DNA of 64,000 bases from Tritrichomonas musculus (taxonomy: Eukaryota > Parabasalia > Tritrichomonadida > Tritrichomonadidae), in assembly GCA_039105265.1 (NCBI GenBank), contig JAPFFF010000038.1, positions 310,001-374,000 of the forward strand. The letters are read 5' to 3'. The position numbers were made by a program, and so were the translations under genes. This document shows, in pieces, positions 28,309 through 34,510 of this stretch. The notes under the pieces are model-generated. The model saw nothing but the letters and a program-made list of their open reading frames with translations. It did no database searches and was not told the origin of the DNA. Each line of letters begins with the position of its first letter. Within the stretch, counting starts at the first letter, position 1.

Positions 28309-29464
28309 TCATAAGTCTTCAAGGTTAATTACTTTGGAAAATATACTCCATCGAGTAGCTTTTAATGTTCGTCGAATTGTGGCAGGATTTATCTCAATGA
28401 ATGTTTTTTGAATTAAGTTTATTAGCTCATTTTCTGATATGAATTGAATGACTTCTTTTAATATTTTTTGTTTCCAATCACCAAAAATAAACTCTATTGG
28501 ATTAACTTCAGGTGAGTAAAGCGCATTAAAAATCACTTTGTGATTTGAATTATTAAAAATTTTTTGTGAATGCTTATGTATGGAAGCATTATCCATCCAA
28601 AATACAATCGGACCATCATTTTTAATAAAGCTGCTAAATATCGTAGAAAATCATCATAAATTTCAGTTTTTACTCTTCCACGAACCAGCGTGCAATAAAG
28701 CATGCCATTAGAACCGATGGCTGTAAGACCGCTGTATGAAAAACCTCTTTTCTTTTTATGGATGTATAAACGCTTTCCTTTCCTACACCAACCTTTTGTT
28801 TTGACATAACCGATATCAAAACGGGTTTCATCTATGCAAACCCATTCAAAACCAACAGCTAGGCACTGCAACAATTCTTTGACGCGCTTTTTGCATAGTT
28901 TTTTGTTTTTGAGAGAATTAGCGTCTGGGTGCCATTTAGAAGCCCATTTAAATGGGTAAACATATGAATCTGATCTCTTTGCCACAGATGAATTGCCAAC
29001 TATTCCTTCCCATATTTGAGTTTGAGATACTTTTTTTTTGACTCTGTTTTTCAATTCTTTTGTAGCTGCTTTAAAATTATGTATGGATCATCATCAAGTG
29101 GCTTTTCGAGAATTCTAATATTATCTACATCGATTCTAGGTTTTCTTCCACACAAGTGAGTTTTCAACTCTAATGATTCATTGCATCTCATTTTCTTGAT
29201 CAAATATGCACAATTTTTTTCGCGTATACCTGTTTCAACAGCATAAGCTGTATCTTCAAGTAGTTTGTTGTTAATTTTGACGATTAACTTTTGAAATGAA
29301 TTTCCGTATTCGTTAATAATCTTTTCATAAAATTCTTTTTTTATCATATTCAATTTAAATTCTGTATCATGTAATAATTGGTATTTTTGATCCATGTTAT
29401 CGTTATTAATGGAAGAAATAAAATTTTCGTTAAATATCTCGAGTATGTTAATGGTATCTGACAT
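28309..29464 (-). pseudogene. Broken Tc1/IS630-type DDE transposase
   Basis: A plain cut-and-paste transposase spread over three overlapping minus-strand frames: 29464-29051 (N-terminal HTH-like part), 29054-28533 and 28596-28309. It therefore has at least two frameshifts, one near 29050 and one near 28600. Catalytic motifs are IDETRFDIG, MDNASIHKH and YSPEVNPIEF, with 32 residues between the second Asp and the Glu (DD32E). GWCRKGKRLYIHKKKRGFSYSG is typical of the IS630-Tc1 superfamily. No paired terminal inverted repeats were found. It lies directly beside the putative origin of the CRESS-like element but is probably a separate insertion. Confidence 0.85.
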
Positions 29465-29501
29465 TTATAAAAGTAATTTTTAATTTATATAACCAAACAA
29501 A

Positions 29502-29575
29502 AGTGTTAAGGGTATAAGACAAATAGAGCAAAAACGTATTTTTTGCTCTAATATTACCCTTATACCCTTAACACT
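29502..29575. other. Candidate rolling-circle origin with TAATATTAC
   Basis: A 17-bp perfect inverted repeat, AGTGTTAAGGGTATAAG (29502-29518) and its complement at 29559-29575, encloses a second perfect hairpin with 11-bp arms (29524-29534 and 29540-29550). TAATATTAC at 29549-29557 is the canonical nonanucleotide nicked by geminivirus, circovirus and nanovirus Reps. Here it lies at the foot of the inner hairpin rather than at a single apex. In such AT-rich DNA the nonamer alone is expected a few times per window, so the call rests on its place inside the cruciform and near Rep. Confidence 0.55.
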
Positions 29576-29825
29576 GTTTGGGACTACATAGAAAAATTAC
29601 GGTTAAGTATTGAAAAATTCACCAATCTCTTTGAATTTTTTGGCCTTTGTTAAGTACAAAACCAAATATCCTCTCAATTTGCGACTAAATATTGTTTCAT
29701 CTAACATGTCATGGTCAAAATAATGATCGTCAAAGGTCAAATTAAAAAATAGTCCGTGTCGAAAAAACTCTTGGACTATATAGAAAAAGTTAAAATAAAA
29801 ATAATCAATTGAATAATTGAATTAT

Positions 29826-30794
29826 TTATTTAAGAATTGAGACGTCTAATTGTGTTAAGAAGAATAAATCACTTCTTGCAGACACTGAAACTTCAGTAAA
29901 CCTTCTTTTTATTGGATCATGATCTTCAGGTTCTGGCCAAATTTCAGTAATTGTATAATTACTTGTCACAATGAAAAACCATTTTTGAGGGTTCACTATT
30001 ATTTGACCATTTTTGACTTCAGCTTGGAACCAGTATGCATCTGCCCATACCTTTACTTTTTCTGGGAAGCTTCTCAAGGAGTTGATACCTGCATCTTCAA
30101 TAAGTACTACTTTTGTTCTTTTATCGTCGTAGTTATCCCACCATTTGTTTTGTTGCTTGAAACAAATTAGATCTTGTGGGACTTGTTTTCTTGCCCAGTA
30201 GCTTTTTCCACATCCAGGGGGACCAGTGATCCAGAAATTCTTGACCTTTAGTGAACCCTCCCATTGTGGGAGTCTATCAGCATGATCCATTTTCCATTTC
30301 ATACAAAGACCTGGGAATTGAAACGCCATTTGTGTCCATTTTTCAGAGAATTCCAACCATGACATTGACATTAGATCTTTTAAGGCATCTTTTAGTTCTT
30401 TTTCTTTATCAAACTTTTTCTGAAAGTCATTAGGGATTTGACCTTGCATCATGAAATGATCTTTATCAGGCTTATTTTTGTTAATGTAGTCCAATGCCTG
30501 TTTTAATGTTCCTTTCATAGGTTCCCAGTCTGGACCTGTCAACCAGTACCGTACTATTTGAGTTCTATATACTTTCTTTGAGAACTTTACTACTATATGT
30601 ATATGCCTGTTCCCTGATTCTCCTCTTTCTTCAGCAGCAGCCATTGCAACAATTTCAAGGAATCCTTTGGAAAATTGTAAGTTGCCATTGTTATCTATTG
30701 CATTTCCGAATTGAAGGGTCTGTTTCCAATCTAAATCTTCAGGTATGTTCCATGTCCCGAACCAATAAGTAACTCTTGGATTTGTTTCCGTCAT
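29826..30794 (-). CDS. rep: CRESS-type replication initiator (Rep): HUH endonuclease plus SF3 helicase
   Basis: 322 residues, full length for the family. Rolling-circle motif I is at WFGTWN (11-16), motif II at HIHIVV with the HUH pair H64/H66, and motif III at YINK with the nicking Tyr103 and Lys106. Helicase motifs follow: Walker A GPPGCGKS (191-198), Walker B VVLIEDAG (229-236), motif C FIVTSN (274-279) and an arginine finger region KRRF (about 296-299). WWDNYDD before Walker B is characteristic of CRESS Reps. It nicks the origin and unwinds DNA for rolling-circle replication. It is divergent from the capsid-side genes and ends about 250 bases from the putative origin. Confidence 0.95.
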   Translation of the reverse strand: MTETNPRVTYWFGTWNIPEDLDWKQTLQFGNAIDNNGNLQFSKGFLEIVAMAAAEERGESGNRHIHIVVKFSKKVYRTQIVRYWLTGPDWEPMKGTLKQALDYINKNKPDKDHFMMQGQIPNDFQKKFDKEKELKDALKDLMSMSWLEFSEKWTQMAFQFPGLCMKWKMDHADRLPQWEGSLKVKNFWITGPPGCGKSYWARKQVPQDLICFKQQNKWWDNYDDKRTKVVLIEDAGINSLRSFPEKVKVWADAYWFQAEVKNGQIIVNPQKWFFIVTSNYTITEIWPEPEDHDPIKRRFTEVSVSARSDLFFLTQLDVSILK

Positions 30795-31021
30795 TTGTAA
30801 AAAAAATGATATTAAAATTAAAGATTTAATTTGTATACATAATGATCGTTTTAATATTTATATAAAATTAACAAAAATAAATAACCGGGCTTTATTTCAG
30901 ATAAAAGTTTATTTTTCCGTTTATTTTAATTGAAAAATTTTTAATACCGCGAAAATTTAAACGATTAAAATACACTCAATTCTTAAATATTATATTTTAT
31001 AAAAAAAAATCATTTTTTAAA
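30795..31021. promoter_or_regulatory. Divergent promoter region between Rep and the rightward genes
   Basis: 227 bases separate the two ATGs. TCATTTTTTAAAATG at the right end is the Inr-like cassette of the first rightward gene. A hairpin with 7-bp arms (30875-30881 AAATAAA and 30891-30897 TTTATTT) exposes the 9-base loop TAACCGGGC. This is the only GC-rich spot in the region, and it could be a second origin candidate or a Rep-binding site. No nonanucleotide consensus is present in that loop. Confidence 0.5.
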
Positions 31022-31384
31022 ATGTCAGCTCCTGTTTCTCAAGTTCCATCAAGATTTCCATCACCAACTTCGTATTCTCAACCAGTTTCTATAAGTTCCT
31101 CGGATAGTTCTCAAGGTTTTGGTGATTGGATTAATTGGCCTCCATCAGCTCAAGGTTCTCCAGTTGGATCTCCTTTAGAACCTTCTTGGTTTTCTATTTC
31201 TACTGAAGATTACATGACATCCTCTCAAGAAGCATATTCAGAAGACGAATATGAATCAATTTTTGAAAGGAAAAAAGAAATTTTAGAAAAAATCCAGACA
31301 ATTGAATATAAGATTTTATTAGAACAACGTAAATTAGCTGCTTTAAATCACGAAAAATCACAACTTGATTCTTTATTTCAGTAA
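31022..31384 (+). CDS. Small protein 1 of the CRESS-like element
   Basis: 120 residues. The first 60 are Ser/Pro-rich and probably disordered (SQVPSRFPSPTSYSQPVSIS). The last 45 form a strong coiled coil (ERKKEILEKIQTIEYKILLEQ). ATG directly follows TCATTTTTTAAA. It is the first rightward gene and its stop is 17 bases from the next ATG. No family is recognised. The layout (disordered head, helical tail) would suit an adaptor or scaffold, which is an inference. Confidence 0.75.
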   Translation: MSAPVSQVPSRFPSPTSYSQPVSISSSDSSQGFGDWINWPPSAQGSPVGSPLEPSWFSISTEDYMTSSQEAYSEDEYESIFERKKEILEKIQTIEYKILLEQRKLAALNHEKSQLDSLFQ

Positions 31385-31401
31385 ACACTTCATTTTTTAA
31401 A
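31382..31401 (+). promoter_or_regulatory. Start cassette before small protein 2
   Basis: TAAACACTTCATTTTTTAAA ends directly at the ATG at 31402. Its first bases are the stop codon of the previous gene, so termination and initiation signals overlap. Confidence 0.65.
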
Positions 31402-31698
31402 ATGTCTTCTTTTTTAACTATGTCTCCTGTAATTGAAAATATTGATCAGAAAGACGATTCCTTAATTTTTATAACTTCTGTAGATGAATCTAAATTGCTA
31501 ATTTCTCGTAATATTGATTTTATCTCATTAATTGAAAACAAGGACCAAATATTAATTGAATCTAAAGAAATTTTAGAAGATTTTTTAGACAATAATGAAG
31601 AAATCAGAGAATATTTAGTCCAGAATTATAATTCCGTTATACCTTTAGGTCCGTTTTTGTCTGATTCTCCATCTCTTATAATTTTAATAAAAAAATAA
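31402..31698 (+). CDS. Small protein 2 of the CRESS-like element
   Basis: 98 residues, acidic, Ile/Leu/Asp-rich (SRNIDFISLIENKDQILIE), ending SDSPSLIILIKK. No domain is recognised. The full start cassette immediately before the ATG and the tight spacing on both sides support a real gene. Confidence 0.7.
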   Translation: MSSFLTMSPVIENIDQKDDSLIFITSVDESKLLISRNIDFISLIENKDQILIESKEILEDFLDNNEEIREYLVQNYNSVIPLGPFLSDSPSLIILIKK

Positions 31699-31727
31699 CA
31701 TCATTTTATTTTAAGTTTTTATTTATA

Positions 31728-32162
31728 ATGTCAACTGTTCCTTCGAAAACAATGCAAAATTGGTGGGATTTAATTAATTTAATTCACCAGAATGATGAAA
31801 GTATAGATAAAAACATTTCTGATATATTAATTGCAGACAAGACAATTTTAGAAAAAGTTGATGATATTCATACAATAATGGCATCCAATTATATTCAGTT
31901 TTTCTCAAAATTTGAACAACAATTAAAAGAAATTTTAGATGAAATTACAAAGATATTTGTTTTTTTCCATGAAACATATTATAATGATATAATGGATAAA
32001 TTACATACAATTGATCTTGATATTAATCATTTAAATACTAAGTTAAACGAAATCAAATCAGAATTATCTTCACAATCTTATAAAATAGGGTCTATCGAAA
32101 CAACGTTATTATCACATGGGTTAAAGCTAGATGAAATATTAGCAGCTGTTATAGTTCCTTAA
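31728..32162 (+). CDS. Small protein 3 of the CRESS-like element, coiled coil
   Basis: 144 residues, almost entirely helical with heptad spacing (FEQQLKEILDEITKIFVFF and DINHLNTKLNEIKSELSSQ). It resembles phage- and virus-type fibre or scaffold coiled coils only in general form. A variant Inr-like TCATTTTATTTTAA lies 14-27 bases before the ATG. The gene is followed after 30 bases by the first capsid-like gene. Confidence 0.75.
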   Translation: MSTVPSKTMQNWWDLINLIHQNDESIDKNISDILIADKTILEKVDDIHTIMASNYIQFFSKFEQQLKEILDEITKIFVFFHETYYNDIMDKLHTIDLDINHLNTKLNEIKSELSSQSYKIGSIETTLLSHGLKLDEILAAVIVP

Positions 32163-32170
32163 TTTTATTT

Positions 32171-32192
32171 AATAAACACTTCATTTTTTAAT
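32171..32192 (+). promoter_or_regulatory. Start cassette before capsid-like protein A
   Basis: AATAAACACTTCATTTTTTA followed by AT and then the ATG at 32193. It contains AATAAA (poly(A)-like, for the upstream gene) and the Inr-like TCATT. Confidence 0.65.
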
Positions 32193-32753
32193 ATGTCTTC
32201 TAAAAAAAATAGTAATAAAAACCAAAATAAAAACCAAAATAAAAATTCTAATAAAATTGTTCAAAAAAAAAGAAAATATCAAACAATTACAACACAATTA
32301 TTTAACAGTGATGATAGTTTAACATCATTACATCAATCAGGTGGAACTTATACTACTGTTTTAGTAAAGAACTCCTCAACACAAGGTGTTCGTAAAGCAA
32401 AAAATTTTACATTACAAATATCAACAAAATATAAAATAGACCAACCTCCTTTTGAAGAAGATCAAAAATATGGTACAGGACCTATTTCATTTGCTTTAGT
32501 ATATTGTCCATGTAATCAGAATTCATTAACTCTTCAATCACCTACTTCACAACAAAATTTACTTTATCCGATTCCTAAAAATGTTATATTATCAGGATTT
32601 ATTTTAGATGGTACAGTCACTGTTTTTAAATCAGATTTAGCGAGAAATTTATCAGCAGGTGATAGTATACAAATTTCTCTATATAATTCAACTGGTTTTA
32701 CAATTAGTGATGTTAAATATTGCTTTTTCATTAAATTATGCTATTGCATTTAA
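32193..32753 (+). CDS. CRESS-type capsid-like protein A
   Basis: 186 residues. The N-terminal 30 residues are Lys/Asn-rich and end in KKKRKY, the usual basic arm of CRESS capsid proteins that binds DNA and enters the nucleus. The body has two family landmarks: TQGVRKAKNFTLQIS (about 64-78) and, after a central PISFALVYCPCN strand, LARNLSAGDSIQISLYN near 150. The same plan (VRKxKNFTL, then FALVYVP, then an ARNLSAGD turn) is seen in single-jelly-roll capsid proteins of faecal CRESS viruses, as I remember them. It has three diverged paralogues directly downstream. It is the only one with a basic arm. Confidence 0.8.
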   Translation: MSSKKNSNKNQNKNQNKNSNKIVQKKRKYQTITTQLFNSDDSLTSLHQSGGTYTTVLVKNSSTQGVRKAKNFTLQISTKYKIDQPPFEEDQKYGTGPISFALVYCPCNQNSLTLQSPTSQQNLLYPIPKNVILSGFILDGTVTVFKSDLARNLSAGDSIQISLYNSTGFTISDVKYCFFIKLCYCI

Positions 32754-32765
32754 TTAATTTTATTT

Positions 32766-32787
32766 AATAAACACTTCATTTTTTAAA
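32766..32787 (+). promoter_or_regulatory. Start cassette before capsid-like protein B
   Basis: Starts AATAAACACTTC and continues TATTTTT-type T-run into AAA before the ATG at 32788. It contains the exact 19-base cassette (32772-32790). Confidence 0.65.
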
Positions 32788-33291
32788 ATGTCTGTTATTT
32801 CCTATATACCAGCTCAAAATAAATATTCAAATGTAACAATTCAAATTTCTGATTATATTGATCAGGTAACTCCTTCTATTCAAAATAATTATACTCTTAT
32901 TGAACCTGTTCTTACACAAGGTGTTCGTAAAGCAAAGAATTTTACTTTATCAATAAATGCTTCTTGTTATAAAGTTACTGGTGAATCACCAAACCAAATT
33001 ATTAAATATACTCCTATGTTATTTGCGTTAGTTTATGTTCCTAATGGATTTGATCCTTTATCCTTAGATGTTACTATGAACCAATCTATAGAATTATATA
33101 AAGCTAACAAATATATAATTTTACAAGGTCTTTTAGAAAATGGAAAAATTAAAAAAACATATTCTTATTTAGCTAGAAATTTATCTGCAGGTGATAAAAT
33201 ATGTTTAGTTATAAAACCAATTTCATTAGCAGATTCACAACCATCAATGAAATTCAATGCTATTTTAAATTATGCTATTAAATATAATTAA
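32788..33291 (+). CDS. CRESS-type capsid-like protein B
   Basis: 167 residues, without a basic arm. It shows LTQGVRKAKNFTLSINAS, then MLFALVYVPNGFDPLSLDV, LYKANKYIILQGLLENG and LARNLSAGDKICLVIKP. This is the clearest member of the capsid family in the set. Protein A and protein B are close enough to be recent duplicates. Lack of the arm suggests an outer or accessory capsid subunit, or a subunit that co-assembles with A, which is an inference. Confidence 0.82.
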   Translation: MSVISYIPAQNKYSNVTIQISDYIDQVTPSIQNNYTLIEPVLTQGVRKAKNFTLSINASCYKVTGESPNQIIKYTPMLFALVYVPNGFDPLSLDVTMNQSIELYKANKYIILQGLLENGKIKKTYSYLARNLSAGDKICLVIKPISLADSQPSMKFNAILNYAIKYN

Positions 33292-33294
33292 TTT

Positions 33295-33316
33295 AATAAA
33301 CACTTCATTTTTTAAA
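33295..33316 (+). promoter_or_regulatory. Start cassette before capsid-like protein C
   Basis: AATAAA followed by the CACTTC/T-run/AAA block up to the ATG at 33317. It lies 3 bases after the stop of protein B and decides the start of protein C, because an upstream in-frame ATG lies inside gene B. Confidence 0.65.
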
Positions 33317-33913
33317 ATGTCTGTTAAACCTTATAATAGTTACAAATTTAATAAACCATTGTTTAAATCAGAATATTCAAACATAACAAAATCAATATCT
33401 TTCGTACAAACTAATGTTCCATTAATAAAAAACGATGAAATTGTCATACCTATTTGTGAACCTACTGATATTCAAGGTGTTCGTAAATTTAAAAATGCAA
33501 CATTACAATTATATTCTCAATTTGCTGTTTCTGATGATGGTGAAGAGTTTTCTGAATGTCTCTTTCCAATACCCTATTTTCTTATAGCTACAGAATATCA
33601 AAATAAAAATCTGCAATCACCAACAAAATATAAAGAAATTTATATTAATTCTCGAAATGATGAATATTTTATATCTACAGATTACTCAAATGTTAATTCT
33701 GCTCCAACTGAAATTTTAAATAAAGGTACTTTATTATTTCAAGGTCAACTTTCCTCTAAACAGGCATTGATTCAATCTACTAGATTATCAAAAAATTTAG
33801 AAGCTTCGGAATGTATTTATCTTATTTTAAAAATTCCAAATGATCCATCTTTGGCGTTTTATTGTTTTTATGGTCTTTTTGGAACAATTAATTATTCAGT
33901 TAAATTTTCTTAA
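33317..33913 (+). CDS. CRESS-type capsid-like protein C
   Basis: 198 residues, start set by the cassette. The landmarks are recognisable but diverged: DIQGVRKFKNATLQLYSQF at about 54-72, FLIATEYQNKNLQ in the central strand, and RLSKNLEASECIYLILKIP near 165. It ends FGTINYSVKFS, like LNYAIKYN of protein B. It has an insertion relative to B in the middle. It is a third paralogue of the same fold. Confidence 0.75.
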   Translation: MSVKPYNSYKFNKPLFKSEYSNITKSISFVQTNVPLIKNDEIVIPICEPTDIQGVRKFKNATLQLYSQFAVSDDGEEFSECLFPIPYFLIATEYQNKNLQSPTKYKEIYINSRNDEYFISTDYSNVNSAPTEILNKGTLLFQGQLSSKQALIQSTRLSKNLEASECIYLILKIPNDPSLAFYCFYGLFGTINYSVKFS

Positions 33914-33934
33914 ATAAACACTTCATTTTTTAAA
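33913..33934 (+). promoter_or_regulatory. Start cassette before capsid-like protein D
   Basis: The final A of the stop codon of protein C is the first base of AATAAA. The exact 19-base cassette follows at 33919-33937 and ends with the ATG. Confidence 0.65.
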
Positions 33935-34486
33935 ATGTCTTATCAACAAAAATTAAAAAATTATTGTATTATAGATTATAATTATTCACCAAAAACTAAT
34001 GATAATATTCCTTTAATTTTTAAAGGAGATATTTTATATGGAGCTGATTCAGAATCATATATTAAGATAGATTCTTTGAAATATTCTAGAAAAATAACCA
34101 AACTTCATTTAGAAATTAATTATAATTTATCACATGATGAATTAGATCAAATTCCGTTAATGATATCCAATCAACCACCTCCTGTTTTCAATATTGTAGT
34201 ATTTAAGTATTTATATTCCACGTTTTTCCCGTCTGAATATTATGATTTTGTTCCTAAAAATTCATCAGTAAATAAATTTCTTCCATATTATAATAGTAAT
34301 TTAATATATTTTACAGAAACATTGAATCAAGAAGATAAAACTGTATTTAATATACCAGGAGTTTTTAAACTTGAACCAAATGAAACTATATATATCATGA
34401 TTTTTCCATCAAATAACAAAGATTACTTAACACCTTATACTTTTAATGGTTTTATTAATGTAGTATATAATTCTAATTTTATTTAA
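33935..34486 (+). CDS. CRESS-type capsid-like protein D (most diverged)
   Basis: 183 residues. KYSRKITKLHLEINYNL takes the place of the VRKAKNFTL strand, PPVFNIVVFKYLYSTFF the central strand and FKLEPNETIYIMIFP the ARNLSAGD turn. The end is FINVVYNSNFI. On its own it would not be recognised. Its place in the array, matching order of elements and the cassette make it the fourth paralogue. Confidence in homology is moderate. Confidence 0.6.
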   Translation: MSYQQKLKNYCIIDYNYSPKTNDNIPLIFKGDILYGADSESYIKIDSLKYSRKITKLHLEINYNLSHDELDQIPLMISNQPPPVFNIVVFKYLYSTFFPSEYYDFVPKNSSVNKFLPYYNSNLIYFTETLNQEDKTVFNIPGVFKLEPNETIYIMIFPSNNKDYLTPYTFNGFINVVYNSNFI

Positions 34487-34510
34487 TAAACATTAATTCA
34501 TTTTTATTTT

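Noticed and set aside
29579-29795. Approximate direct repeat GGACTACATAGAAAAA and GGACTATATAGAAAAA as element ends
   Set aside because: Only about 16 bases match and both copies lie inside the Rep 3' region. No symmetric partner exists at the other border.
30875-30897. Hairpin with loop TAACCGGGC as the main replication origin
   Set aside because: The loop lacks the nonanucleotide pattern and the stem is only AT. The cruciform at 29502-29575 is the better candidate. It is kept only as a possible regulatory site.
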